In this document: piece by piece, positions 27,462-36,179 of the stretch
Position numbering within the stretch: position 1 is the stretch's first letter
Layout of the letters: each line of letters opens with the position of its first letter
NCBI GenBank assembly: GCA_000242815.2
Contig: AHHB01000037.1
Span: 496,001-560,000, forward strand
Reading direction: 5' to 3'
DNA length: 64,000 nucleotides
Source of the DNA: Janthinobacterium lividum PAMC 25724
Lineage (GTDB): Bacteria > Pseudomonadota > Gammaproteobacteria > Burkholderiales > Burkholderiaceae_D
Position numbers and translations under genes: made by a program
The notes under the pieces: model-generated
Told to the model about the DNA's origin: nothing
The model's input: the letters and a program-made list of their open reading frames with translations, nothing else
The model's database searches: none

Positions 27462-28139
27462 TCAAGTCAATAACGCCGTCAGTGGCGTGACCAGGGTGAC
27501 AAAAATGCCAATGACAAATTCGATCGCCACCAGCAAGGCGCGGTTCAATATGCCCGTGTACATCAGCAGCACCAGGGCGCCAAACACATACAGGCTGTGG
27601 CGCTCGATGCTGGCGTAGGGACGCGCCAGCGACATCGGCAGCAAGCCCGTCATGATGCGCCCGCCATCGAGGGGCGGCACGGGAATCAGGTTAAAGACGA
27701 ACATGGCCGCATTCACGCTGACGCCAGCACCGGCCATCTTGCGCAAAAACATGCCCATCTCCGTCGGCGGCAGGACGCTGAGGACGACAAAGGCGATCAT
27801 CCAGCCCAAGCCCATGACGAAATTGGCGCCAGGACCGGCAAACGCCACCCAGGCCATCTGCTTCTTCGGATTGCGCAGGCGGCTGAAATCGACGGGCACC
27901 GGCTTGGCATAGCCAAACGGCACCTGGATCGTAAAAAAGAGTATCAAGGGCAGCAATATAGTGCCGAAAGGATCGATATGTCGGATCGGATTGAGGCTCA
28001 GCCTGCCCTCGTTCGAGGCCGTCGGGTCGCCGAAATAGCGGGCGGCGTAGCCGTGCGCTGCCTCATGCAGGGAAATGGCAAACAGCACCGGCACCAGGTA
28101 CACGGCAACGGTCTGGACTATCGTATTGAAATCGCTCAT
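27462..28139 (-). CDS. M50 (site-2 protease) family membrane metalloprotease
   Basis: A 225-residue membrane protein. The zinc motif HEAAHGYAARYFGD is in the first membrane segment, followed by NEGRLSLNPIRHIDPFGTILLP. The third zinc ligand lies in FNLIPVPPLDGGRIMTG. There are four to five hydrophobic segments and no PDZ domain, so it is the small Rhomboid-like S2P subgroup rather than RseP. It would cut substrates inside the cytoplasmic membrane; the target is unknown. It clusters with the Sua5/YciO and PHP genes, as commonly seen in this group of bacteria. Confidence 0.92.
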   Translation of the reverse strand: MSDFNTIVQTVAVYLVPVLFAISLHEAAHGYAARYFGDPTASNEGRLSLNPIRHIDPFGTILLPLILFFTIQVPFGYAKPVPVDFSRLRNPKKQMAWVAFAGPGANFVMGLGWMIAFVVLSVLPPTEMGMFLRKMAGAGVSVNAAMFVFNLIPVPPLDGGRIMTGLLPMSLARPYASIERHSLYVFGALVLLMYTGILNRALLVAIEFVIGIFVTLVTPLTALLT

Positions 28140-28196
28140 GACCGCGATTCTACCAGAGGCGTGCAGATGGCTTTCTTAGACGGCAATTAAAGGCAG

Positions 28197-28247
28197 CTGT
28201 CAAAACCTGCTGGGCGTCGTCACTTGCGCTCGCTGCGGTTTTGTCAG
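28197..28247 (-). repeat. Structured intergenic repeat, family 1, internally deleted copy D
   Basis: CTGTCAAAACC (28197-28207) pairs with GGTTTTGTCAG (28237-28247) with one mismatch. The parts CCTGCTGGGCGTCG and CGCTCGCTGCGGTTT match the ends of copies A and B. The middle of about 65 bases with the core hairpin is absent. Confidence 0.6.
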
Positions 28248-28300
28248 GCCTGGCAACGTTAGGTAAATTGGGGCAGGCCATGTTGGTCTGCCGCATCGAC

Positions 28301-28924
28301 TTACAAACCCAGCACGGCCGGGTCGCCGCGTCCCACGCGCACCACTTCCGGCTCGGCCCCCGTCAGGTCGATCACCGTGCTGGGGCCGTGCGCGCAAACG
28401 CCACCATCGATGATCAGGTCGACCAGTTTTTCCAGGCGCTCGCGGATGGTATCGGCATCGGTCAGACTGTCTTCGTCGCCGGGCAGGGTCAATGTCGCAC
28501 CGAGCAGCGGCTGGCCCAGCTCTTCCAGCAGGCATTGCACGATACGGTGCTGCGGCACGCGCAGGCCGATGGTCTTGCGCGAAGGATGGCTGAGGCGGCG
28601 CGGCACTTCCTTGGTCGCTTCCAGGATGAAGGTGTAAGCGCCCGGCGTGGCCGCCTTGAGCAGGCGGAACTGGCGGTTGTCCACGCGGGCGTACACGCCC
28701 AGCTCGCTCAAGTCGCGGCACAACAAGGTTAGGTGATGCTTTTCATCGACGCCACGGATGCGGCGCAGGCGCTCGACGGCGCCCTTGTCGTCGAGCTGGC
28801 ATACGAGCGCGTAGCAGGAATCGGTGGGCAAGGCCACCACGCCGCCGGACTGGATGATCTGCACTGCCTGCTTGATCAGGCGTAATTGCGGATTCTCAGG
28901 GTGGATATGAAAAAATTGACTCAT
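28301..28924 (-). CDS. Sua5/YciO/YrdC family protein (threonylcarbamoyl-AMP synthase type)
   Basis: A 207-residue protein with the family core: ALPTDSCYALVCQLDDKGAVERLRRIRG, HHLTLLCRDLSELGVYARVDN, PGAYTFILEAT, RKTIGLRVPQH, and DLTGAEPEVVRVGRGDPA. The KxR and SxN signature residues of TsaC are not all plain, and the length fits YciO. YrdC/Sua5 enzymes make threonylcarbamoyl-AMP for the t6A base of tRNA; YciO paralogues are less well understood. I call the family with confidence and leave the choice between the two open. Confidence 0.88.
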   Translation of the reverse strand: MSQFFHIHPENPQLRLIKQAVQIIQSGGVVALPTDSCYALVCQLDDKGAVERLRRIRGVDEKHHLTLLCRDLSELGVYARVDNRQFRLLKAATPGAYTFILEATKEVPRRLSHPSRKTIGLRVPQHRIVQCLLEELGQPLLGATLTLPGDEDSLTDADTIRERLEKLVDLIIDGGVCAHGPSTVIDLTGAEPEVVRVGRGDPAVLGL

Positions 28925-28962
28925 GTGTAAGCGTTCTGGCGAACCAGCTTGTTAAGTTAGCA

Positions 28963-29847
28963 TCATTGTACGCCGCGCAGCGCGGCAATGCGTTGTTCGA
29001 GAGGCGGATGCGTGGCAAACAGTGCGCCCCAGCCGCCATTGCCGCCACTGATGCCCAGTGCCTGCATCGATTGCGGCAGTTCGCCCGGCGCTACGCCACC
29101 CAGGCGGGCCAGCGCATGCATCATCGGCGTCGGGCTGCCCAGCAGCTTGGCGGAGCCGGCATCGGCGCGAAATTCGCGCTGGCGCGAAAACCAGGCCACG
29201 ATGATGGAAGCGAGCAAGCCGAAGATGACTTCGCACACCATGACGGTGACGACATAGCCGATGCCGCGCCCGCCGCCTTCGCGGTTATTATTTTTCAACA
29301 GCACATTGTCGACAAAGAAACCCACCACGCGGGCCATGAAGACGACAAAGGTATTGACCACGCCCTGTATCAGGGTCAGCGTCACCATGTCGCCATTGGC
29401 GACGTGGGCGATTTCATGGCCCAGCACGGCTTCGACTTCATCGCGATTCATGTTCTGCAGCAAGCCGGTGGAGACGGCCACCAGGGCCGAATTTTTGAAG
29501 GCGCCCGTGGCGAACGCATTCGCATCGCCTTCATACACGGCCACTTCCGGCATGCCGATACCGGCGCGCTCGGACAGGGCACGCACGGTATTGACCAGCC
29601 ACAATTCCGTCGACGACGTCGGGTTGTCGATCACGCGCGCGCCCGTGCTCCACTTGGCCATGGGTTTGCTGATCAGCAGCGAAAAGATCGAGCCCGTGAA
29701 GCCCACCACCAGCGAAAACACCAGCAGGCTGCCCAGGTTAAGGGTGCTGCCGCGTGCCGGATTGCCCACGCCCAGCAAGCTCAGGACGAGCGACAGCACC
29801 AGCATCACGGCCAGGTTGGTGACGATAAAAAGGACGATACGTTTCAT
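28963..29847 (-). CDS. htpX: HtpX membrane zinc metalloprotease
   Basis: A 294-residue HtpX. Two N-terminal membrane segments ([22 protein letters not shown] and the segment after [14 protein letters not shown]) precede the zinc motif [10 protein letters not shown]. Two further hydrophobic segments follow, and the third zinc ligand is in [17 protein letters not shown]. It is a quality-control protease of the cytoplasmic membrane that cooperates with FtsH in Escherichia coli. GGAG precedes the start. It lies between the YciO-type and PHP genes, with a family 1 repeat upstream. Confidence 0.96.
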   Translation of the reverse strand: MKRIVLFIVTNLAVMLVLSLVLSLLGVGNPARGSTLNLGSLLVFSLVVGFTGSIFSLLISKPMAKWSTGARVIDNPTSSTELWLVNTVRALSERAGIGMPEVAVYEGDANAFATGAFKNSALVAVSTGLLQNMNRDEVEAVLGHEIAHVANGDMVTLTLIQGVVNTFVVFMARVVGFFVDNVLLKNNNREGGGRGIGYVVTVMVCEVIFGLLASIIVAWFSRQREFRADAGSAKLLGSPTPMMHALARLGGVAPGELPQSMQALGISGGNGGWGALFATHPPLEQRIAALRGVQ

Positions 29848-29938
29848 GGGCGATGGCTCCGGAAAGAGAGTAATGGCTAAAAGATAAGCATGCAGTGGCG
29901 AATTTCAAGCCTGCGCACATCCTGCACTTAATGCCTAA

Positions 29939-30040
29939 GAAAATCGTCGCGAGCGGATGTGAATTGTGGCCGAGAAGCGGAGCTGTGCTTTAGCACAGTG
30001 AGCATCGCAGGCCGCAAGTCGCGCCGCGCAGTAGATTTTC
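29939..30040 (-). repeat. Structured intergenic repeat, family 1, copy B
   Basis: The outer arms GAAAATC (29939-29945) and GATTTTC (30034-30040) are perfectly complementary. The central hairpin is CTGTGC, TTTA, GCACAG (29983-29998). Long blocks such as TGTGGCCGAGAAGCGGAGC match copy A in reverse complement. It fills the gap between htpX and the PHP gene; copy A orientation is the reverse. Confidence 0.85.
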
Positions 30041-30047
30041 GACAGCA

Positions 30048-30881
30048 TTAAAACCAGTCGTGCCAGATGGGCGTGACGTTGGCAGGCAGCGGCGGCAGCA
30101 TGGCAAAATCCACGCGCGCCTCGCCTGGTGCATGGAAATCCGTGCCGCGCGAGGCGAGGAAACCGTAAGCGTTGGCCAGCTGTGCGTATTGCGGATACTG
30201 GTCCGGGCTGTGACTGCCCGTGACGACTTCGATAGCCACGCCGCCAAGCTGCTTGAATTCATCGAACAGCACGCCTTGCGCCATGTCGCTGAAGCGGTAG
30301 CGTCCCGGATGGGCGATGACAGCCACGCCGCCCGCGCCGCGTATCCAGCCCACCGCCTGGGCCAGGGTAGCCCAGCGGTGCTCGACATAGCCGGGCTTGC
30401 CTTCCGACAAGTATTTCTTGAACACATCAGCGATATTCGCGCATTTCCCCATTTCCACGATGTAGCGGGCAAAATGCGTGCGCGACATCAAATCGGGATT
30501 GCCGACAAATTTCAAGGCCCCTTCATAGGCATCAGGGATACCGGCCAGGTCGAGTTGGCGGGCGATTTCGCGACCACGCGCGTCGCGCCCCGAGCGTGTC
30601 TGGTGCAAGCCCTGTACCAGGCCAGGATTGTTTTCATCGACTTGCAAGCCGACGATGTGCACGGTCTGGCCGGCCCAGGTAATGGAGATCTCCACGCCGG
30701 CCACGAAACGCATGCCCAGGTCCAGCGCGGCCGTGCGCGCGGCGGCGACGCCGGACACTTCGTCGTGGTCGGTCAGCGCCCACACGTCGACGCCCGCCTT
30801 GCGCGCATACGCGGCCACGGCAGCGGGCGCGAGTACGCCATCGGAAATATTCGAATGACAATGCAGGTCGACTTTAAGCAT
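30048..30881 (-). CDS. PHP-domain phosphatase (3',5'-nucleoside bisphosphate phosphatase / RNase AM type)
   Basis: A 277-residue PHP protein. Metal ligands are seen in VDLHCHSNISDG, WALTDHDEVSG, AGVEISITW, VIAHPGRYRF, and the closing SRGTDFHAPGE. It matches the YciV/TrpH group. Escherichia coli YciV (RNase AM) trims 5' ends of RNA and dephosphorylates 3',5'-bisphosphonucleotides. It heads the row PHP-htpX-YciO-M50; the repeat at 29939-30040 follows within eight bases of its stop. Confidence 0.88.
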   Translation of the reverse strand: MLKVDLHCHSNISDGVLAPAAVAAYARKAGVDVWALTDHDEVSGVAAARTAALDLGMRFVAGVEISITWAGQTVHIVGLQVDENNPGLVQGLHQTRSGRDARGREIARQLDLAGIPDAYEGALKFVGNPDLMSRTHFARYIVEMGKCANIADVFKKYLSEGKPGYVEHRWATLAQAVGWIRGAGGVAVIAHPGRYRFSDMAQGVLFDEFKQLGGVAIEVVTGSHSPDQYPQYAQLANAYGFLASRGTDFHAPGEARVDFAMLPPLPANVTPIWHDWF

Positions 30882-30983
30882 ACGAAAACAATACCCCGCA
30901 AGAGCTCAACATGAAAGAAGTTTTTATTGTACGCTGCTTGCCAGATAAGGAAGTCGCCTTAAAGACACAGTGGCGCCAGCGCA

Positions 30984-31871
30984 TTACTGCGCCAGAAAAG
31001 TTTCCACCAGGCGCGCCAGCTGCGCTGGCTGGTCATGGTGCAGCATGTGGCCCGCGTCCAGCATCATCTCGCAGCGAACATTCTCGATACAGGCCAAACG
31101 ACGGTCGATTTCGATGCGCGCCTCTTGCTTGGGTCCCATCCATTGCCACATATTCGTATCATCGGCTTCCACCCACAGCACGGGCGCCGTGATGCGGCGC
31201 CAGCATGCCATCACTTCTTCCACCTGGTACAAGATGGGATGGACGCGCTTGTGCTGCGGGTCGCCCAGGATGTCCCACTCGCCCGCCTCGTTCTGCGCCG
31301 ACCAGTGCTCGGCCAGAAAAGCCGCGCGCTCATCGGACAAGCGCGGATTGGTCTTTTGCAGGCGTTCCGCCACCGCCTTTTGGCTAGGATAGCCGCGCAT
31401 GGCGGGCGGCTCGCGCAATTCGTCCAGCCACTTGGCGTAGCGGCCGGGGGCCTGCTCGGGCCGGGTCGCCATCATACCGAAGCCTTCCAGGTTGATGAAA
31501 CGGCTGATGCGCTCGGGCCGCACGCCCGCGTACAGGCCGGCCACGTTGGCGCCCATGCTGTGGCCGAGCAGTTTAACGGGCGCCTCCGGCGAATAATGCA
31601 GCAGCATGGCATCCAGGTCGGCCAGGTAGTCGGGGAACCAATAGGTATCGGACTGCGTGTAATCACTGAGGCCAAAACCGCGCCAGTCGGGCGCGATCAC
31701 GTGCCAGTCGCCAGCTAACTCGTCGACGACGAACTGAAACGAAGCGGCCACGTCCATCCAACCGTGCAGCATGAACAGGATAGGGGCACCTTCGCGGCCC
31801 CAATGGCGCACATGCGTACGGGCGCCGCGGATATGGATGAATTCGGAACGGGAAAGTTTCATGGATTTCAT
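30984..31871 (-). CDS. Alpha/beta hydrolase
   Basis: A 295-residue hydrolase starting MKSMKLSRSEFIHIRGARTH. The oxyanion region is FMLHGWMDVAASFQFV, the nucleophile elbow is LLGHSMGANVAG, the acid lies in WVEADDTNMW, and the final His in LDAGHMLHHDQP. It is a soluble single-domain enzyme of the haloalkane dehalogenase/esterase type; the substrate cannot be told. Several in-frame upstream starts exist; AAGGCAGG supports the one used. It is divergent from the carbonic anhydrase gene. Confidence 0.88.
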   Translation of the reverse strand: MKSMKLSRSEFIHIRGARTHVRHWGREGAPILFMLHGWMDVAASFQFVVDELAGDWHVIAPDWRGFGLSDYTQSDTYWFPDYLADLDAMLLHYSPEAPVKLLGHSMGANVAGLYAGVRPERISRFINLEGFGMMATRPEQAPGRYAKWLDELREPPAMRGYPSQKAVAERLQKTNPRLSDERAAFLAEHWSAQNEAGEWDILGDPQHKRVHPILYQVEEVMACWRRITAPVLWVEADDTNMWQWMGPKQEARIEIDRRLACIENVRCEMMLDAGHMLHHDQPAQLARLVETFLAQ

Positions 31872-32089
31872 CTGATTGCCTGCCTTGAAAGTGACGCCGA
31901 TGGCGCCACATGCTGTCTCTGTCAATAGTAGGGATATAAAAGTACGAGCGTTCGATAATTATACCGGATTGGCGCTTGGTACCAGGATTTGTCCTGCAAC
32001 AGCGTAAAATAGTGTACATAACAGGTAAGCCAAGCAAAACTTCCGCGTCCGGCCCAGCCCGGCGCTTCCACCACCGCCACAGGCTAACG

Positions 32090-32614
32090 ATGACACTCTA
32101 CCAATTGGGCGCCGATGCGCCGCAGATTGACGCTTCCGCTTTTGTTGCCGACACGGCCAACGTGATCGGCAAGGTGACACTGGCAGCGAATACGTCCGTC
32201 TGGTTCGGCGCCACGATTCGCGGCGACAACGAACGTATCACCGTGGGCGCCAACAGCAATGTACAGGAAGGCGCCGTGCTGCACACAGACCCTGGCTACC
32301 CGCTGGTCATCGGCCAGAACGTGACCATCGGCCACCAGGCGATGTTACACGGCTGCACGATAGGCGATGGCGCCCTGATCGGCATCCAGGCGGTGATCCT
32401 GAATGGCGCAAAGATAGGCAAAGGCTGCCTGGTCGGCGCAGGCGCCCTGGTCACGGAAGGCAAGCAATTTCCCGACAATATGCTCATCATCGGTTCACCG
32501 GCGAAAGCCGTGCGGGCCCTGACGGCAGACGATATCACCAGACTACAAGGCAACGCCGTGAACTATGTGCAACGCGGCCAGCTATTTAATACGCAACTCA
32601 CGAAGATTGGATAA
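32090..32614 (+). CDS. Gamma carbonic anhydrase family protein
   Basis: A 174-residue left-handed beta-helix protein of the gamma-carbonic-anhydrase/PaaY/YrdA type. Hexapeptide repeats run through ANVIGKVTLAANTSVWFGATIRGDN, ITVGANSNVQEGAVLHTD, VIGQNVTIGHQAMLHGCTIG. The three metal-binding histidines are those of LHTD, IGHQ and LHGC. ATG at 32090 is the start that gives the standard N-terminus. Whether the enzyme hydrates CO2 or has another activity is not known. It is followed five bases later by hslO. Confidence 0.92.
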   Translation: MTLYQLGADAPQIDASAFVADTANVIGKVTLAANTSVWFGATIRGDNERITVGANSNVQEGAVLHTDPGYPLVIGQNVTIGHQAMLHGCTIGDGALIGIQAVILNGAKIGKGCLVGAGALVTEGKQFPDNMLIIGSPAKAVRALTADDITRLQGNAVNYVQRGQLFNTQLTKIG

Positions 32615-32618
32615 GAGA

Positions 32619-33596
32619 ATGACGACTGAAACCACGGGCGCCGTCAGCGCTGCCACCACCGAGGATACGCTGCAAAAATTTATTTTCGATAACGCCGCCG
32701 TGCGCGGCCAGTTCATCGACGTTTCCCATGCCTGGCAGGAAGTGGTATCGCGCCACGCCTACCCGACGGCCGTGAAAAAAGTGCTGGGCGAAATGGTCGC
32801 TGCGGCCGCCCTGCTGTCAGCCAACCTGAAATTCAACGGCTCCATCATCATGCAAATCCATGGTGACGGTCCCGTGCGCCTGATGGTCGTCGAGTGCGAT
32901 TCCGACCTGCGCCTGCGCGCCACGGCCAAGCTGGACCCGGACGCCACCATTGCCGATGTCGCCACCGTGCCGCAATTGCTCAACGCCACGGGCAAGGGCC
33001 GCTTCATCATCACCCTGGATCCGGCCGACAAGGTGCCAGGCCAGCAACCGTACCAGGGCATCGTGCCGCTGGACGGCGACGACATGGCCACCGTGATTGA
33101 AAACTACATGTTGCGTTCGGAACAACTCGACACGCGTTTGTGGCTGGCCACAGATGACAGCGTCTCGCGCGGCCTGCTGCTGCAAAAGCTGCCCCACCAT
33201 GGCGGCAAGGCCGAAGCGACGCCCGTCTCGGAAGAAGATGCACTGGACACCTGGCACCGCGCCGTGATGCTGGCGTCGACCTTGAAAGAGGAAGAAATCC
33301 TCGCCACCGATATCGAGACCCTGATGCAGCGCTTGTTCTGGGAAGAAACAATCCGCGTCTTCGAGCCGCTGCACCCAAGCTTCCATTGCAGCTGCACGCG
33401 CGAAAAAGTCGGCAATATGCTCAAGATGCTGGGCCAGGACGAAGTCAACAGCACCTTGGACGAAGTGGAAGAAGTGGGCGTGAACTGCGATTTCTGCGGC
33501 CAGCATTATGCCTTCGACAAGGTCGATTGCGCGCAGCTATTCATCACGGATGCGCCGGCCGAGGTGTTGATACCCCCCGCAGCAAGTATTAACTAA
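32619..33596 (+). CDS. hslO: Redox-regulated chaperone Hsp33
   Basis: A 325-residue Hsp33 starting MTTETTGAVSAATTEDTLQKFIFDN, with AAGAGA before the ATG. The zinc-binding redox switch is complete at the C-terminus: CSC in SFHCSCTREK and CDFC in VNCDFCGQHYAF. The core region contains LGEMVAAAALLSANLKFNGSIIMQIHGDGPV (parts). Oxidation releases zinc and turns Hsp33 into an ATP-independent holdase. It lies close behind the carbonic anhydrase gene; a terminator follows. Confidence 0.97.
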   Translation: MTTETTGAVSAATTEDTLQKFIFDNAAVRGQFIDVSHAWQEVVSRHAYPTAVKKVLGEMVAAAALLSANLKFNGSIIMQIHGDGPVRLMVVECDSDLRLRATAKLDPDATIADVATVPQLLNATGKGRFIITLDPADKVPGQQPYQGIVPLDGDDMATVIENYMLRSEQLDTRLWLATDDSVSRGLLLQKLPHHGGKAEATPVSEEDALDTWHRAVMLASTLKEEEILATDIETLMQRLFWEETIRVFEPLHPSFHCSCTREKVGNMLKMLGQDEVNSTLDEVEEVGVNCDFCGQHYAFDKVDCAQLFITDAPAEVLIPPAASIN

Positions 33597-33632
33597 CTAA
33601 TTAATTAACTAATTAACCAATTAATTAATTGC
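33592..33632. repeat. Short tandem TAAT/TTAA repeat
   Basis: AACTAACTAATTAATTAACT and the next 20 bases are almost pure TAAT/TTAA units, in strong contrast to the GC-rich surroundings. It includes the hslO stop and lies just before the hslO terminator. Confidence 0.7.
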
Positions 33633-33642
33633 AATAGTCCCC

Positions 33643-33670
33643 GCGCCGCCGCTCAGGCGGCGCTTTTTTT
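33643..33670 (+). terminator. Rho-independent terminator after hslO
   Basis: Stem GCGCCGCC / GGCGGCGC with loop GCTCA, followed by seven T residues. Confidence 0.93.
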
Positions 33671-33673
33671 CTA

Positions 33674-33713
33674 CTGTCATCTTCCCGTCATCAGTTCGTC
33701 ATCAGCCCGTAAC
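33674..33713 (+). promoter_or_regulatory. Candidate Pho box array (four 11-bp-spaced repeats)
   Basis: Four heptamers follow the PhoB consensus CTGTCAT: CTGTCAT (33674), CCGTCAT (33685), TCGTCAT (33696) and CCGTAAC (33707). They are exactly 11 bases apart, with 4-base spacers. This is the form bound by PhoB dimers side by side. It lies 55 bases upstream of the TonB-receptor start. A further inverted pair CGTAACG/CGTTACG spans 33708-33727. Confidence 0.75.
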
Positions 33714-33767
33714 GCGCGGCCGTTACGCTGCGCAGCTTGTCTTACTTCCAACTTTACACAGGCTGAT

Positions 33768-36179
33768 ATGAATTCCCACTTGACGCTGGCCCTGCGCCGC
33801 CATTCCTTCCATGTTTTGCTGAGCGCCTGCGCCGCAGGCCTGTCCCTGCCGGCGCTGGCTCAAACGGCAGTGGCCGCCGCTGTGGCATCCGCCGCCACCG
33901 ACATGGCCGCTGCTGGCCCGGCTGCCGCTGACGAGCATGCCCCGATGGCTAGCGTAGAGATTTCTTCGCGCAAGACGCGTTCCTCCGTGGCCTTGAGCAA
34001 GAATGAAATCCAGAAAATCCTGCCCGGCACGAATCCCCTGAAAGCCCTGCAAACCTTGCCTGGCGTCAGCTTCCAGACGGCCGATCCGTGGGGTAACAAC
34101 GAACAAAACCTGTCGCTGTTTGTGCATGGCTTTTCCGGTCAGCAACTCGGCTACACCATGGATGGCGTGCCGCTGGGCGACCAGCAGTACGGCAACTACA
34201 ACGGCCTGTCGCCGCAGCGCGCCGTCATCAGCGAAAACGTGCGCAGCGTGGTGCTGTCCTCGGGCGCGGGCGACCTGGCCACGGCCTCGACCAGCAACCT
34301 GGGCGGCACCATCGAAACCTACTCCAGCGACCCGCTGGCCACGCAAGGCGCCAGCGTGCAGCAAACGGTGGGCAGCCACCGCACCTCGCGCACATTTGCC
34401 CGCTACGACACGGGCGCCTTTGGCGACGGCAGCAGCGCCTATTTTTCCATCCTGCACCACGAAGCCCGCGCCTGGGATTTCGACGCGCGCCAGGGCGGTG
34501 ACCAGTTCAACGCCAAATACGTCAACCGCAGCGAGGCGGGCAAGCTGACGCTGTTCTTTAATTACTCGGACAAGATAGAACCGAACGAAGACAGCACCGT
34601 GCACCTGGCCGGGGAAACGAGCTCGCCCTACACGCGCCCCTTCCTGTACCCGGACTTCAAGGCGGCCCTGAATTATCTGTCGCCTACCGGTGCCACGCCG
34701 GCCGCCGACGGCAACAATTACCGTAATTACTACAGCGATGCGCAGCGCACCGATTACCTGGCCTATGCCAAGTTCGACGCCAACCTGGGTGAAGGCACGA
34801 CCTGGGCCAACCAAGTGTATTACCACAAGGATGACGGCGTGGGCGTGGTAGCCGGCCCCATCGGCGTGGCCGGCTTGCCTGGCCTGTTCAGCGTGTACTA
34901 CCCGAAACAGAACCTGAAACAGGTGTTCGGCAACTCGGGCTACGCCGTGCGCACCACGGAATACGACATCAAGCGGGGCGGCTTCATTTCCACTGTGCGC
35001 AAGGAAATCGGCGAGCACCAACTGGAAGCGGGCCTGTGGCTGGAACAGAACCGCTCGTCCGCCTACCGCCGCTGGTATGCGCTGGATGTCAACAACCCCA
35101 CCTCGCCGTATGACCGCCCGAGCAATCCCTTGATCACGCAGTACGGCAGCGAAATCAACAACAAGGTGGTGCAATTGCACCTGCAGGATGAATGGCGCAT
35201 CCGTCCAGATATCGCCCTGCAGGCCGGTTTCAAGTCCAGCCTGCAGTTTGCCGATGGCCAATTCCCCGTGCAGCCGGCCAAGGGCGCCATTTCCGGTGGC
35301 TCGACGGCCTTGCCGGTCGGTACCATCAACACGAAGAAATGGCTGTTGCCGCAAGTAGGCGCGCGCTGGGACTTCACGCCGCAAGACCAGCTGTACTTCA
35401 ACATCCAGAAAAACATGCGCCAGTTCGTCACCTACGGCGGCGGCGGCGCTTCGCCATGGAGCTTGTCGAGCCAGGCCGCTTTTGATTTGTTCAAGCGCGA
35501 CGCCAAGCCGGAAACGGCCCTCACCTATGAAGTGGGCGTGCGTGGCAGTCATGCCTTGAATCTGGGCGCCATCACCGCCATCGATGGACAAGTCAATGTC
35601 TACCACGTCGATTTCAGCAACCGTTTGCTGCAGATCAGCCCGACGCCGGTGATTTCCTCCATCATCGGTGGCAACCCCGTGCTGGCCAACGTGGGCAGCG
35701 TGCGCACGGATGGCATCGACATCGCCGGTACCGTACACTTTGGCAACAATTTCTCGTTCTACAATGCCCTGTCGTACAACCGCTCGCAGTACGCGGACAA
35801 TTACAACAATGGCGCCGCGCTGGTATTGACGGCGGGCAAGAACGTGCCGGGCTCGCCGGAATGGTTGAACAAGTTTGTTGCTTCCGCCACGCTGGGCGAT
35901 ATCGAAGTACAACTGACGGGTGACTATGTGGGCAAGCGCTACGCGACGTACACCAACGATTTGTCCGTGCCCAGCTATTTCCTGATGAGCCTGGGCGTGT
36001 CGGGCAAACTGCCGGCCATGGCCAGCTGGCTGAAAAATCCCCGTTGGCGCTTGAATGTCAGCAACCTGGCCAACCGCCAAGGTGCGCAGAACGTGGTGGT
36101 AGGCGCTGCCGAGAAGACGTACAACACCTTCCCGATCGCCCCGCGCCAGGGCTTCCTGACCCTGACGGCAGACTTTTGA
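33768..36179 (+). CDS. TonB-dependent outer membrane receptor, candidate phosphate-ester receptor
   Basis: An 803-residue receptor. The signal peptide ends near LSLPALAQT, the plug begins about LSKNEIQKILPGTNPLKALQTLPGV, and the barrel ends with the outer-membrane signal FLTLTADF. The plug contains FSGQQLGYTMDGVPLGDQQYG. The substrate is not coded in a motif I recognise. Two pieces of context bear on it: a four-repeat Pho box upstream, and an overlapping gene for a Tat-exported glycerophosphodiesterase. Together these suggest uptake of a phosphorus compound under phosphate starvation. It is not placed with iron genes. Confidence 0.88.
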   Translation: MNSHLTLALRRHSFHVLLSACAAGLSLPALAQTAVAAAVASAATDMAAAGPAAADEHAPMASVEISSRKTRSSVALSKNEIQKILPGTNPLKALQTLPGVSFQTADPWGNNEQNLSLFVHGFSGQQLGYTMDGVPLGDQQYGNYNGLSPQRAVISENVRSVVLSSGAGDLATASTSNLGGTIETYSSDPLATQGASVQQTVGSHRTSRTFARYDTGAFGDGSSAYFSILHHEARAWDFDARQGGDQFNAKYVNRSEAGKLTLFFNYSDKIEPNEDSTVHLAGETSSPYTRPFLYPDFKAALNYLSPTGATPAADGNNYRNYYSDAQRTDYLAYAKFDANLGEGTTWANQVYYHKDDGVGVVAGPIGVAGLPGLFSVYYPKQNLKQVFGNSGYAVRTTEYDIKRGGFISTVRKEIGEHQLEAGLWLEQNRSSAYRRWYALDVNNPTSPYDRPSNPLITQYGSEINNKVVQLHLQDEWRIRPDIALQAGFKSSLQFADGQFPVQPAKGAISGGSTALPVGTINTKKWLLPQVGARWDFTPQDQLYFNIQKNMRQFVTYGGGGASPWSLSSQAAFDLFKRDAKPETALTYEVGVRGSHALNLGAITAIDGQVNVYHVDFSNRLLQISPTPVISSIIGGNPVLANVGSVRTDGIDIAGTVHFGNNFSFYNALSYNRSQYADNYNNGAALVLTAGKNVPGSPEWLNKFVASATLGDIEVQLTGDYVGKRYATYTNDLSVPSYFLMSLGVSGKLPAMASWLKNPRWRLNVSNLANRQGAQNVVVGAAEKTYNTFPIAPRQGFLTLTADF

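Noticed and set aside
33723..36080. A 785-residue open frame on the minus strand
   Set aside because: It is the antisense shadow of the TonB receptor at 33768-36179; its translation is His/Arg/Gly-rich with no domain logic, while the plus frame has a signal peptide, plug and barrel end.
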